This document shows positions 1 through 11,605 of a stretch of 64,000 nucleotides of DNA, in pieces. Numbering within the stretch: the stretch's first letter is position 1; each line of letters begins with the position of its first letter. The notes beneath the pieces are model-generated. The model did not search any database. It had not been told where the DNA came from and saw nothing but the letters and a program-made list of their open reading frames with translations. The stretch lies in assembly GCA_007922225.1 (NCBI GenBank), contig ML679960.1:5526198-5590197 (forward strand), read 5' to 3'. Origin of the DNA: Emydura subglobosa. Taxonomy: Eukaryota > Chordata > Testudines > Chelidae. A program made the position numbers and the translations under genes.

Positions 1-711
1 CAGCTGCTTCTTGCCATTCCCCTAGAGATCATTTTGAAGTAGTTTATTTCATTTTATCTTTTCAAAACTATCTCCCTAAATAAAAGGGCTAGGTATCATC
101 TCTTTTTTTTTTTGTCATGAAAGCTAAGTTATTCCTTCATGAAACCATATACATTGGTTCTTTAACAGGGAACTCGTGTGAGGCACTATGAATCCCTCCA
201 GCTTCTCAGTGGGATCCTTGAAGCTTTGATGGTCTACTTGGATATCTCTCATACTGCCAGCTGCTAATGTTAAGAGTTGAGAAATGCAATCACAATATTT
301 GTTTGTCTGTGTGTCACTTTTTTTAATGACAGTGGCACTTTCTGATGTTCATGTAGATGAGATTTTCAGATTCACCAGAATGTCTCCCCATAAAGAGCCC
401 TCTTTAATTTTCAATCATTATCAGTGTGAAATTATTTTAATGCATCACACATAAATTAGTTGAGTGTTTTGGATTACTCTCTAATTTCAAAATGAAAACT
501 TCTCAACCGCATTTCCATATTACAATATTATAGTTCAGAAGTATGAAATATTGCCATACTACACGCATTTCCTTAAGGCAGCTAGAGTAGTAGTGACACT
601 TATCTTAAGTACACTATCATATATATGTAGGTAAATATGTTCTGTTACAGCCTTGGCTGAGAGTCCATGATGAATGTCATCAGGTTCCTCTGTTTGATAA
701 ATTTGGTCTTT
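1..711. other. Unassigned AT-rich noncoding sequence
   Basis: I see no gene, repeat family or RNA here. The sequence is AT-rich with short homopolymers, such as a T run near 105-115. Short open frames on either strand lack any recognisable domain. Confidence 0.6.
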
Positions 712-840
712 ATCTCTGCCTGTCTCATACTCCACCTGTAAAATGGGGACAATACCACCACCCAGTTTCACATGGGTGTTGTGAAGATAAATTCATTAAT
801 GTTTGTAAAGCTCTCAGATACTAAGGTAAGGGCACCATAA
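712..840 (+). repeat. MIR-like SINE fragment
   Basis: The block reads like the tRNA-distal half of a MIR (CORE-SINE). It has 'cctgtaaaatggggac' at about 734-749, a 'gttgtgaagataaa' stretch near 778-791, and 'gtttgtaaagctctcagata' at 801-820. MIR consensus has these three motifs in this order and spacing. The 5' tRNA-like part is not recognisable. A second, opposite-strand copy lies at 13870-14020. Confidence 0.7.
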
Positions 841-1699
841 GCAGACAAAGGAGGAAATTAATATTTTTGTATTCATTGTAGGATTTGAATGATAAATAAG
901 GCTGCAGCCACACATTGAATGAGAAGGGTAAACAGAAATATTGCATCACTACTCATTCCCTGAATGAGGCAGGGATCCTATGGAAAACATACAATGTAAT
1001 CATAATATTAAAAACTGTATTTCAACGCATACGCACACGGGCCAAATTAAGGATGCATGGGCAATCTTAATTCTGGTATTTCCTAACTTGTTAATGCTTG
1101 ACTTCACAACACTGATGCTCTTTTAACATAGATTTTTGGATGTAATATAATATTTTTAACATCCATTTTAATAGCTTTGCAGCATAATTCTGAAGTGCCA
1201 TTTTCCACGTGAAATAACATACTTCTCTTATATCATCAGATAAGAAACAAGTTGAACAAGTTAAGTGTTTAGCTTTAATGTTGATGAAATCAGCTTTTTA
1301 TGGGTTTATTTCATCATCCCCACATAAAGCCAAACAGTTTCCAGGAGTAATTTGCAACATGGTGATTGAAGGATGGTTTTAGTGGAATTCATGCCCCCGA
1401 TACTTGGTCAGAATAGCCCCTCAGTATCTGTTATTCCAACCTATGGACTGTAACTGCAGTTTCTGATGCTCCATACCCACTACATGGGTGGTTCCATATC
1501 CAAATCCAACCCTTGCACATTGGCCTATTTGGGGTCAGTGAACAGTCCACATAGGAACGTTCAGGGAAGGCAGATGTTCTCCTGCAGAGATGGCAGGATC
1601 AACTTGTATATACTGTCATAGCTCAAATGAAGCCAATGGAGAGATGAAAATGTACACATCTGGCCTCAGATCTCCTGCACAGAAGCTCCAACTGTGTTG
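841..1699. other. Unassigned noncoding sequence
   Basis: No supported feature. The sequence is AT-rich and single-copy in appearance. Confidence 0.55.
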
Positions 1700-1976
1700 A
1701 GCTAATTGAAAAATATCAAAACAATGTCTGATGGGAAATGGTATTGTGACAAAATGGATATTTTCATGACAGAACAAATTCTTTTCATTTAAAATTTCAG
1801 AATTGTTATTCAAAAACCCGAAAACCTGGAAAAATAAAATAGTTAGGGTTTTTGTTTTTTCAGTGAACCCCCACTCCAAAAACTGACTTTTTATTTATTT
1901 TTTTTTTAAACAAAAATTTTAAAAGTGTACTTATTTTTATGGGGAACAAAATAATTTCCCAGCCAGCTCTATATCT
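1700..1976. repeat. AT-rich MITE-like repeat, copy 1
   Basis: AT-rich stretch with repeated 'tttcat/aaaat' strings, ending in 'cccagccagctctatat' at about 1958-1974. Read in reverse, that end is 'tagagctggctgggaaa', which matches the start of the copy at 22050 ('agggctggcaggaaat'). The other copies are near 8290, 22050, 28890 and 45890. The ends fit a non-autonomous element with short inverted termini. The left boundary is uncertain. Confidence 0.5.
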
Positions 1977-2384
1977 TTGGCCCTATTAAGCTGTTTGCCT
2001 TTCCACCAGGAGTGAATTTCACCTTATTTTTATGTTTATTACCAGTGATCAATAGTTTTCTGTATATGATATGCATCTTTTCCCCCACAAATGTCAAAGA
2101 TCTTTATTGCTGCAAATATCATTCTTCTAGCCCATCACTCTGACCATGTCACCACTCTCTTTGAATCCCTACACTGGCTCCCCTTTCTTCCAACATAAAC
2201 TGCTTGTATTCATTTTGAAGTTCCTTCATGGCCTATCTCCACCTTACCTTTCACCTGTCATTTGCTATTGAGCTGTCATTGCTCACCTCTAGTTAGCCCA
2301 TGATACCATTTCTCATTTGTTAAATTTTCAAACAAGCCCCTTTATGTCTTTTCCCATGCTACCCCATTACAGAAATCATGTTTT

Positions 2385-2788
2385 TAGTAATAGATTCAAA
2401 GAGCTCAGTCTATTTAGCTTAACAAAAAGAAGGTTAAGGGACAACGTTGTTGCAGATTGTAAGTATCTATATGGAGAAAAATAATTAATAATGGGCTTTT
2501 CAGTCTAGCAGAGAAAACTGTAAGATGATCCAATGTCTGGGACTTGAAGCTAGGTAAATTCAGACTGGAAATACAGTGTACATGTTTAACAGTGAGAGTA
2601 ATTAGCCTTTGGAACAACTTACCAAGGATCATGGTGGATTCTTTACTAGTGATTATTTTTTAAATCAATATTGGATTTTTTCTAAAAAGATATGCTGTAG
2701 GAATTATTTTGGGGAAGTTCTATGGATAGTGGTTAGACTAGATGATCACAATGGTTCCTTCTGGCCTTGGAATCATTGAATCTATGAA
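2385..2788 (+). repeat. CR1 LINE 3' fragment inserted in L2
   Basis: Plus-strand 3' end of a CR1 non-LTR retrotransposon. It has the degenerate end of ORF2 and the typical CR1 3' UTR: 'ttagactagatgatcacaat' at about 2731-2750, 'ggttccttctggccttgga', then 'tgaatctatgaa'. It is 5'-truncated, as most CR1 copies are, and has no intact frame. It interrupts the L2-like tail. Confidence 0.8.
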
Positions 2789-2865
2789 CATCCTCATTAT
2801 TCACCTTCAAATCATTCTTCAAAACTCTTCTTTGCTGTGATGCAACCAAAAAAAAAAAAAGAAAA

Positions 2866-3079
2866 GTTAATAATGTGGGTGAGGTAATATCTTTTATTGA
2901 ACCAACTTCTGTTTGTAAAAGAGATAAGCTTTCAATATACACACAGCTCAAGAATAACTCTCTGGATAGCTTGAAAGCATGTCTCTTCACCAACAAAAGT
3001 TGGTCCAATAAAAGATATTACCTCACCCACCTTGTCTCTTTAATATCCTGCAACCAACATGGCTACAACAACACTACAA
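2866..3079 (+). repeat. Foldback (inverted-repeat) element
   Basis: Two arms of 34 bases, 2875-2908 and 2997-3030, are reverse complements with one mismatch. The left arm begins 'gtgggtgaggtaatatcttt' and the right ends 'gatattacctcacccac'. The right arm is followed by 'catggctacaacaacactac'. I recognise this as a common turtle interspersed repeat but cannot assign its class. It sits between poly-A and an 'aaaaaactcg' that continues the L2 sequence. Confidence 0.75.
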
Positions 3080-3345
3080 AAAACTCGACCACAGTTAGGC
3101 TCTTGGTGTGTTGAGATCACTGCCTTTCATGATGAGATATATTGTCTCATTATTTCCTTGTACTCCCTGTCTATCTGCCTTTATCTATTTGTTGTCTCTT
3201 TTCTCATACTTAAACTGTAGGCTTCTGGGTCAGGAATAGTCTTTTTGTTCCGTGTTTGAACAATGCCTCGCACAATGGGGTCCTGGTTCATGATTAGAGC
3301 CCTAGGTGTAGGGATGATGACGGTGATAATAAATCAAGAGTTTAA

Positions 3346-4766
3346 TATTACAAGGAAACTTACTTTTTATTATTAGTATTATTAGTAATACTACTTCTTA
3401 AAGCTTTGCCAGAGTCTTTGATTTAAAGAAAGAAGACTGTATTTCACAAAAAATTAAGTGAATCGTGGGTTTTATTGATCATTTGTTTAAGAAACTGATT
3501 TAACCACTTCTGGTCACGTTACGGGGCACAGAATCAAATGTATTCAGTAAAGTGATCCTTCATTTGTGTAATCAGTGTGTCAATGTGAATGATTGTCCCA
3601 TGTAAGCAGCTATTTTATTGCAGATTCTGTAAGTCTGATGTCAGAAAATAACTGTTAAAAAACAAAACAAATAAAAGCACTACTATTACAAAGCAATCGA
3701 TTTATTCTTTTGTTAATGTAGGAATAGATGCTGCTATTACATGATCTTACCCATTAATTTTCTTAGCATGCAAGCAGTATAAAATCATAGAATAAATGTT
3801 ATATTATTGGTTTTATGATTTGGGCTCTTTCTGGAGAAGATGTTGCAAACAAAAAAAAAATTGCTTTCTGCCTTGATCTCTCTAACTACAGTCAATTCTT
3901 TGAGCAGAGTTGTTTCTTTGGAAATGAGCACTAATACTGGGGTTCAGAGTTCTGAAAGTGGAGATTGCCTACAGGCTGTTTATGACCACCTCTGTTTAAG
4001 GAGAGTAAATACAGTAAGTTACATTTAGAAAATACCCACATTCTATGTGACTGATTTCTCATCCAACCATCAGCCAAACTGTAAGGCCCCGCAATTTGCT
4101 ACTGCTCTACAGAAAGGCAATATTATCTATCGGACTTAGGGTTTTATATAGCAAATCTGACCTGAGCAATTAAATGATCATGTAAACATGTAGACTTGGG
4201 TAGAATTGAAAAAAAATGAGAAATATGAAAAATGTTTTAGCCTGAAGAACTGATTAAATTAGAGATTATACTATAATTCACAACTGGAATGTATTAGAGT
4301 TGGGGATGAATGAAATTGTTAGGCTAAAGCACATAGGGCCAGATGTGTGGGTTGTGGTGGTGGTGGGGATGGAAAGATATCTGTCTTTGGCAAGTCAGAA
4401 GTCCCATTCCCATCCCTGTTCACCTCTTTAGGAACCAGACAGGCCTGATCCTTGTTCTTTCAGGATGTAAGAACTGAAGGAATTCATGACCCATCCCAAA
4501 GCTAGAATTCTCAGAAGAAGGTTCTGGCTTAACTTCTGCACTGTCCAGCTAACAAAAGCCAACACTGAAGAGAGTGCACACTGTACATTATTAAAGGGTG
4601 CCACAATGACTTCTTAAATGTGTGTTCCGCAGCATTTCCGGGGGCTTTCGGTTTGCTTCAGACACAATAGCTCTTTGAGAGCTGACACCAATTTGAAGCC
4701 CATTCTCATCCTTTTACTATGGGATCTCTAATGAGAATGTAAATTCTTCAGGGACAGATTCTACCT
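3346..4766. other. Unassigned noncoding sequence
   Basis: No supported gene or repeat. A 62-codon open frame at 3840-4028 has no recognisable domain and no supporting context. Confidence 0.5.
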
Positions 4767-4872
4767 GGGGGAGATTTACAAATGCAGATATGGGAGCTTT
4801 GCACCAAAATCCCATTGACTTTCAATAGGATTTGGACATCTAACTGAACTTTGTGCCCTTCAGAAATCTCCC
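4767..4872. repeat. Near-palindromic MITE-like repeat
   Basis: The segment runs from 'ggggagattt' to 'aaatctccc', with 'aaaatcccattgactttcaa' in the centre, and reads nearly the same on both strands. It belongs to a set of short palindromic interspersed repeats also seen at 35335, 36265 and 50685. Arm identity is moderate. Confidence 0.5.
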
Positions 4873-4919
4873 TCCTTACTTTCTCATGTTTTAAAGTGCC
4901 TTGGACTTCCATGACAGTG

Positions 4920-4938
4920 TAGGTAGGTAGGTAGGTAG
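4920..4938 (+). repeat. Short (GTAG)n microsatellite
   Basis: About four and a half tandem copies of 'gtag'. Confidence 0.9.
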
Positions 4939-6394
4939 AAAGAAAGAGCCTGATATACACAAAAGTTGTACGAGTTTAAAATATAATGTTTCATTGATGT
5001 AGTTAAAGCTGTGAAATGGTGTATGTAAACACATGTTGGTTTAAACTTTACTTACACTGATGGAGCAAATTAAATCAATATATGCCATTTTAAAACCAAG
5101 ATAGAGTGTCCACATACAACAGGCACAGGTTTAGCTACAGTGTCTTAAAATCACACCTTCAGTTAAACTCATGAATCTTCTTCATGTAGACAGCTCAAAG
5201 GGAAGGAAAGGACAGCACTTTTCCCTAAGTATCTTTTTCTTTATTTAACTTCAATTGAAATCTTTAGAGCCTAACTTCAAAGAACTCAGTTAACACTTCT
5301 AAAAATGTTTGCATTTTTGTCCACTTCTAATCCATTAGAAAACCTCCACTGACATCACATATGCAGGACTGAACCGCAGACCAAAACCATTTCAGCGGTG
5401 GTGATGATCCCCTGGGGACAGAAGTTTAGATGGGGTAGGAGCTGCCAATTAGTGAGCACAGATATTTAAAAAATAATATTCTGGATTTACATTATGCTAT
5501 GCTCTCAGAAATGTGTATCACAACCCATCCAACTATACATTTTAAATATCTTCATTATAATTTTATTAATTTTAAAGTCACTTTAGGAAATTAAATCCAC
5601 TTGTAGAGACTAAATATTGAAATTTATAATAGGAGCCTATGCCTGACATTGATTTCCAACAAGGTGTTATGTTGTTGATGCTCATATGCACATGTGCTAT
5701 TAAAGGACATCATGCATTTTTTTCCAGATGCTGGCAAATCCCCAAGTTAATAGTGCACATAATTGTGTTAGAAACCTTAAGTGTCTGGAGTGAAGTTCTA
5801 CTTTAAAATACTGCCTTGAGCAAAATACAAAGGGACAGAATTTGACTGATCTCATGGAGGTTTACAAGGGTCAGGGAAAGATTGTTTCCCTGTTTTCCAT
5901 TATACCATTGAGCAGGGGGCCAGCCTCAGGGCCTAAATCACTGCTCCCTGGGCCTAATTATGTTGAGCACCTCCTGTGAAGAGATAACTGGCTTAATCAC
6001 TCATTGACTTGGGGTTGAAAGCACTCAGAACTTTCATGGATTCAACTCAATGAATTTAAGAGCTAGGAGATTCTAAAATGGCTGTCTCCATTCAACTCCT
6101 CAGAAGGAATAGTGAGGTGTGGGGTGAAGATGAATCATGGTCACATATTCTTCCTTCACTGGTCCCTGGAGTTCAGCTAGCATTTGGTGGAGTTGTGGAG
6201 AAAACATATTGCACCTTCTTAAAAATGCACTGTCCCATTTTGGCTTGAGTTTCCCAAAATAGGGGGAAAAAAGCCAGAGACATCCACTGGGGAATTTGCT
6301 ACTGCCAGTCTGTTTTATGAGGAAGGCTCTCAGATAGATAGTTTGATTATGGGTGACAGTATAAAACCCTAAGATATAAATAGTTCTCCTGTAG
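4939..6394. other. Unassigned noncoding sequence
   Basis: Ordinary AT-rich sequence with no supported coding region. Nothing here matches the repeat families seen elsewhere in the window. Confidence 0.5.
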
Positions 6395-7210
6395 GTGGTC
6401 AGGGCCATCCAGTCCTGCCCATCTTGGAAGGAGGCCCTGCCCCCTTGCTGCGTTGCCTATGTAAATGTAAAGCTCAAAGGGGAATTAGCATCTGGGACTC
6501 TGACCCTCAGGCAGTGCAGAGCTGCAAGCAGTCTATCAACTGACATACTGGCTCAGGCAGACCAACACAGGCCTTCTGGACTAAGGTGGGGAGTTGCCAG
6601 CATCAGGGGGCACAAGAACCCAGGCCCACTCTACTCCACTGGGTCCCAGCCGAATCCACCTCTGAGTCAGCGGAGATCCAGCTGAAACATGCCAACCTGG
6701 ATTCAGGCAGCAATGTAGCCAGACTATGGTTGGCTGTCCCTGGGGTATTCCTATCATCCTCAAAGTGTACCTGTATCTCGGGGTTATCATCGGTCTCTCC
6801 AGGGTACACAACTAACATCAGCTCCTCAGCATCCCTGGCGACTGGCAGCTCCAGCAGCTCCTCCGGGTCCTTGGTGCTGTAGTGGTCTCCATTGGGCATG
6901 AGCTTCAGCAGCAGGAAAAAAACATCCTTCTCCTCTGGTAGCTTCAGCGAAACTCAGCTAGAAGGCCCACCTTTTATACTTCCTCTTCCTATCCCGCTCA
7001 TCTGCTTCCAGCAGTGGGCCTGGGTGTCTTGGATCTCCCACCAGAGGGTGAGCCAGGGTTCCTTTCTGTTCATCTCTAAAGGAGGCCAGACCTCCTCATT
7101 GCATCCCCCATGTCCTCTGGCAGAGTCAGCTAGAATGCTTCAAATGACTCCTGCTGTTGAGGTCCTTTTTCCTCACAAACATCTGCTGTGGATTATGGCT
7201 TAAGAGTGGC
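6395..7210. repeat. GC-enriched block of unknown class
   Basis: Base composition rises sharply against both flanks. Several short frames overlap here on both strands, as expected of GC-rich sequence. It may be a decayed LTR or retroelement fragment. I cannot place its ends. Confidence 0.35.
6603..6953 (-). pseudogene. Unidentified GC-rich acidic reading frame
   Basis: An open frame on the minus strand runs from 6953 (just after a stop) to 6603, with its first ATG at 6899. From that ATG it encodes 98 residues; a further 18 in-frame codons lie upstream. The stretch around residues 10-50 is acidic (many Glu/Asp) with 'EELLELPVARDAEELMLVVY' near its start, and it uses GC-rich codons (CTG, GAG), unlike the AT-rich surroundings. 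That suggests coding ancestry. I do not recognise the protein. No splice signals, poly-A tail or partner frames are evident. It could be a retroelement accessory or Gag piece, a processed-pseudogene fragment, or a chance frame in a GC-rich repeat. The surrounding 6395-7210 block is also GC-enriched. Confidence 0.3.
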
Positions 7211-7252
7211 AATATAGCCTAAAGAATGATCTGATGCCATGGTAATAAGTAA

Positions 7253-7745
7253 GAATAAGATTGTCATGAAGGTCATGGAAGTCACGGATTCCCTGACTTT
7301 CAAAGACCTGCGTGACATTTCCTGCTTCAGCCCCAGAGTGGCAGGGCCAGAGTTGTCAGCCAGCAGGAGCCCTAGAGCTCTCCGCCACCATGGGCGGTTG
7401 AGAGACCTGCAGCGCCAAGCTGCCACAGGCAGCTGAGGGGACCCACAGCTCCGAGCCACCCTGGGCAGCTGGGGTGACCCAGAGCAGGGACCCCACAGCT
7501 CCCAGCCATGGGCATCTGGGGGATTCTGAGCCAACTGGGCTGTGGCAGGGGACCCAGAGCTGTTTATCCGCAGTGGGCTCTGGCTCTCATCTGCCCCACT
7601 CGGACTTTAGTCATCCCCGTCTAATCCCTCCCATTACTTTTAATAAAAGTCCAGACAGGTCACAGGCTTCCGAGAATTTTTCTTTATTTTTCGCGACCTG
7701 TCAGTGACTTTTACTAAAAATAACCATGACAAAATTGTAACCTCA
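7253..7745 (+). repeat. GC-rich interspersed repeat with flanking direct repeats
   Basis: The block is bounded by an exact 11-base direct repeat, 'gtaataagtaa', at 7242-7252 and 7746-7756, which looks like a target-site duplication. The left part has 'gtcatggaagtcacgg'. The middle is rich in 'cccacagctc' and 'gggcagctgggg'. The right end forms a hairpin: arms at 7635-7662 and 7694-7722 are near reverse complements around 'ttttaataaaagtc' and 'gacttttactaaaa'. I associate this repeat with turtles but do not know its class. An 11-base duplication favours retroposition over hAT (8 bp) or Tc1/mariner (TA). Confidence 0.65.
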
Positions 7746-7756
7746 GTAATAAGTAA

Positions 7757-8289
7757 AACTAGGAACTGAAGTCCTGCTTCTCACCATGGATTTTGTCTAT
7801 TAGGTAAGGAAAAAAGAAATATTAGCTGAAAAATTATTTAAAAGCTAGCACTATAGAAAATAGAAAGTTTTTGATATGCTGGGTTTTTAACAAGATTGTT
7901 TGATTTCATATATTCCTCAAAACCTCATCTTACTTTGTGAAATGTTTTATGCTTACATTTGCATTTCATCTCTGTGTCATTGTACATGATTTTCTGCCTA
8001 TTCTACTTTGATTACATAAGTATCGTTAAACAGAGTTAAATTGTGTTTTGCTGCCCAGATGTCTGGATATCACTTATTACAGTATTTGTAAGATCGATGT
8101 GATTTGCATTTTAATTTGATGTTTTTAATACAAAGAAACTGCTCTGAATGAATCAAACTTTGTCTGTTATTCATGAAGCACTTAAATCATTTTTATGGTT
8201 TTAAAGAAATAGAAGGGCATTCAGAATAGGCTAAACTAAACAGATCTGATCTACTGATAGTCCATGAGTTTATCCCAAATAGAGATGAA
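7757..8289. other. Unassigned noncoding sequence
   Basis: AT-rich sequence with no supported feature. Confidence 0.5.
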
Positions 8290-8647
8290 CATTTATTTAT
8301 TTAATAGTGAAAATTGCAGATTCAGTGTCACTAAAACATTTTACAAATTCATTTTGATTTCACCAAATGTTTTCCATTGAAAAAACAATATTTTTGATGC
8401 AAAATTATTTGTTTTGAAATTTCTTTTAATTTTATTTAAAAATATTTTTAAAATGTTTAAAAAGACTGAAAATCAAAACAAAATGCTTCATTTTGAGTCA
8501 AACAAATATTTTTGTTTTATAGAAAAGGAATTTTTTTTTAACTTTACAATTTGCTAACTATTTCATTTTCTGTTCAACCCCAACTTTTTTTCTTTCAGTG
8601 TTTTGGAATTGCCAAGAATCCAAATAATCTGTTTGCCCAGTTCTAAT
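8290..8647. repeat. AT-rich MITE-like repeat, copy 2
   Basis: Long AT-rich stretch built on 'ttcattttgattt', 'tgaaaatcaaaac' and 'ttcattttgagtca', ending in 'tttgcccagttctaatcc'. The end corresponds, in reverse, to 'tagaactgggcaaa', a diverged form of the family terminus. Confidence 0.5.
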
Positions 8648-9952
8648 CCTAAACACTCTAAAACGATGGGTGCTATCATGTGTTCATATTAGCCTTGATG
8701 TATTTGGGACTTATGTCTCTAAATGAAAGTGTGAGCCACTGATGTACAAATCAGTCTGTTCAGCCATGACATCCCAAATAACAGCACCAAGACCTTCTGT
8801 GCATCAACCAAGCAGTTCATTTCATCTACCTTCAAGTAGGGGTAGGTAAATTGGGTAATAAGTTTGCCAAATATTAGATTAGGCCAAATAATGCAGATTG
8901 TCAGTCAACTGTTCTTTAGCTTTCGGGAATGCACATGAGAAATAATGGTTAGAGGGAAAGTTTCAGATTTCATGAGAGCATTCTGACCAATCACTGGATG
9001 TAGTTAGACTCTCCAGTCCTATGTGTATAATCAGAAATAACGAGGTTTAAACAAAATTGTGAACAAAGGTTTTGGCCAAAACATGTTGTAATATACTTGT
9101 TCTTGCCCAATGGACAGAAAAATACATGCTAGTGAACCATTTTCAATACTGGTAGATACCATAGATCTCAAGCATCATTATTTTTTTTTCCTTCTTTTTT
9201 TGGTCTATATGGGCAAGAAGAAAACCGTGTTATATGTTGCACTTGTGCTACAACCACTTTTCAGGATGTGATTTAAATATAATTATTGTATATCCATTGT
9301 AGATAGGGCCTCAGTAATGTCACCTACTTTTCTTTATAGTATTATTTCTTTCCTGATTTATTTGAAAGCCAACCCCAGTCCAGGCAGATGTAGCCATTTA
9401 TCACTGTCCCTCTACTATGGAGGACAGTATACTAAGTAATGACATGCCTGTTAGTCCCTTTTTGTGTTTATCAGGTTCTGTTCACAACATGCATCTGATA
9501 GATTCAGGACTCTGAATCCATGCTTTCTTCGGACCAGCATTTGCTGAGAGTCAGCTCAGCTGCTAAATTTGCTGACTACATTTGTTTTCCAATTATAAAA
9601 AAGAAATCTTGCAATTGTGTGAGGTTTTCTTAAATAGTTCTAGTGTCAAAACAATTATGAGCAGAAAGTTGAAGTTTGGCCTCATTGAGAAGAATTGCTT
9701 TTGAGTGTTCCAGTGACAATTGGTTTTGATTTGATAGAGTTATGAGAGTTTCAAAATTGCACTTTTCAAAGAGTACATTTGAGTACATTTTTAGCTCTTT
9801 TACTCTACATGCTAAATCTGTGCTGTGCATAATGAATGGCTAATATAGCAGCATAGTGAATGGTTGCATCTCCTTGCATTCTTTGAGTGAGTAATTGTGC
9901 ACCCTGGGCTCCCATGAAAGTCTAATTTCCAGTGTCATTCATATTCATAGAT
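8648..9952. other. Unassigned noncoding sequence
   Basis: No gene or repeat family recognised. Confidence 0.5.
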
Positions 9953-10628
9953 TCCAAGGACTGAAGGGACCAAATGTTATCATTTAATCTGACCCCCTAT
10001 ATAACACAGGCCCTAGAACTTCCCCAAAATAGTTTCTAAAGTATATCTTTTAGAAAAACATCCAATCTTGATTTAAAAATTATCAGTGATGGAGAATCCA
10101 CGATGGCCCTTTTCCAGTTAATTACTGTTCCCATTAAAATGTATACCTTATTTCTAGTCTGAGTTTGTCTAGCTTCGACTTCCAGCTTTTGGAGCATGCT
10201 ATACTTTTCCCTCCTAGACTGAAGAGAGCATTATTAAATATTTGTTCCACATGTAGATACTTATAGACTGTAATCAAGTCACCCCTTAGCCTTCCCTTTG
10301 TTAAACTAAATAGATTGAACTTGTTGAGTCAATCACTAAAGGCATGTTTTCTAATCTTGTAATCATTCTCATGTCTGTTCTCTGAAACCTCTCCAATTTG
10401 TCAATATCTTTCTTGAATTGTGGGTACCAGAACTGGACTCTGTATTACAGCAACTGTCACATCAGTGCCAAATATAGACATACAATAACCTCTCTGCTTC
10501 TAATTGAGATTTCCATTTACGCATCACAGGATCGCATTAGCTCCTTTGGTCACTGTGTAACACGGAAAGATCACATTTAACAAAAATGACCAGATCTTTT
10601 TCAGAGTCACTGCTTCCCAGGATAGTGT
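9953..10628 (-). repeat. CR1 LINE, 3' part (interrupted)
   Basis: Minus-strand CR1. Its 3' end is at 'ttcatagattccaaggactg'. Next comes the characteristic ORF2 C-terminal region read in reverse ('caagtcaccccttagcctt', 'ctctccaatttgtcaatatc'). It breaks at 10628, where an LTR has inserted, and resumes at 11606. All frames are broken. Confidence 0.85.
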
Positions 10629-11605
10629 TGTGACCCTTCCATACCCAGGGTAGACACCTGAAAATGCCAAGGTCAGGGCAGAACGCAAAAGGACAGCAGA
10701 TCCTCCCAATACTGGTGAGTGATACTGAAGTCAGACTTCCCAACCAGCCACAAACTGCTTCTGATTCCCCACACCAGTTATCAAGAAGCCAATATACAAA
10801 TATATACAGCCCCCTTCACTGCATTTTAGTGTCTGGCTCCCAATCAGACCACTTATTTAAAACTCTATGCTCTTTACCCACAAGGTTTCTCCTGACCCCA
10901 AAGGGTCAGCCACAGTACCAGATCAATATAAGTTTAGCTCTTACCCAAAATACCACGCTGTCAGCCAATCCTTTAGTAACTAAAAAAAAAAAGGTTTATT
11001 ATAAAAAGAAAGAAACAAACTATAAGAGAAATGTTAAAGGATTAAAGCAATGAGATACAAACAAATGATTTGAAAGTCCATATATATCAGGTTTGTAGAA
11101 GAATTGTGTAGTTTGCAGTATTGTATAGCCCCTCTGGTATACATCCAGTACTAGGATGGGTCTCAGTCCTTTGTTTCACAGTTTCAGTTCAGTTATTGTA
11201 GATGAGTTGATCCAGAGGTAGGCTAAAAGACTGAAAGACAGACTAAAGACTAGTGATTGAAAACAAAATGGATCTCGGGCATCTGCCTTTTATGTCCTCT
11301 GGTCTATGCCATGCTGCTTGTGGAATTTTACAGGAACCAAAATGGAGTCCAGAGTCACATGAGTAAGTCCTGGTGACTCTTCAGGTATATCCCTGGCTTC
11401 TCCCCCTGGGCCCCTTGTACCTGTGAATTTCTTAATGGGCCATTAAGCAGGCTATTGTTCTGCAGCCATCCTATCTGGGGTGTGGCTCAGACACAGCACA
11501 ATTTGAAATACAGATATATCAGCCATATCCATAACTTCCATTACACATATAACACATGATCCTGAATACACCTCAAGTACCCCCCCTAATCCAGCCAGCA
11601 TCACA
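10629..11605 (-). mobile_element. Solo LTR with 5-bp target duplication
   Basis: This 977-base insertion begins 'tgtgaccctt' and ends 'ccagcatcaca', so it has TG...CA termini with a TGTGA/TCACA inverted pair. It is flanked by exact 'agtgt' copies at 10624-10628 and 11606-11610. On the minus strand there is a TATA-like 'cataaaagg' (11286-11294) and, about 290 bases downstream, an AATAAA (10995-11000), giving U3-R-U5 order. No internal gag, pol or env is present, so this is a solo LTR left by recombination. A 5-bp duplication fits ERVL-type or Ty3/gypsy-type elements. It splits a CR1 and is therefore younger. Confidence 0.85.

Larger units (their letters stand above)
2085..3345 (+). repeat. L2-like LINE 3' end, split by two insertions
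   Basis: An old LINE tail survives in three pieces: 2085-2384, 2789-2850 and about 3080-3345. The first piece has the L2-type 3' sequence ('gaccatgtcaccactctc', 'tacactggctcccctttc', then 'catggcctatctccacctta'). The last piece continues through 'cttaaactgtaggcttctgg' to 'acaatggggtcctggttc' and an AT-rich tail. The same tail occurs at 19290-19445. The breaks coincide with a CR1 fragment and a foldback element, so this LINE is the oldest of the three. Confidence 0.7.

Noticed and set aside
10664..11053. 129-codon plus-strand open frame
   Set aside because: It lies wholly inside the solo LTR at 10629-11605, on the opposite strand to its TATA and AATAAA, and has no domain.
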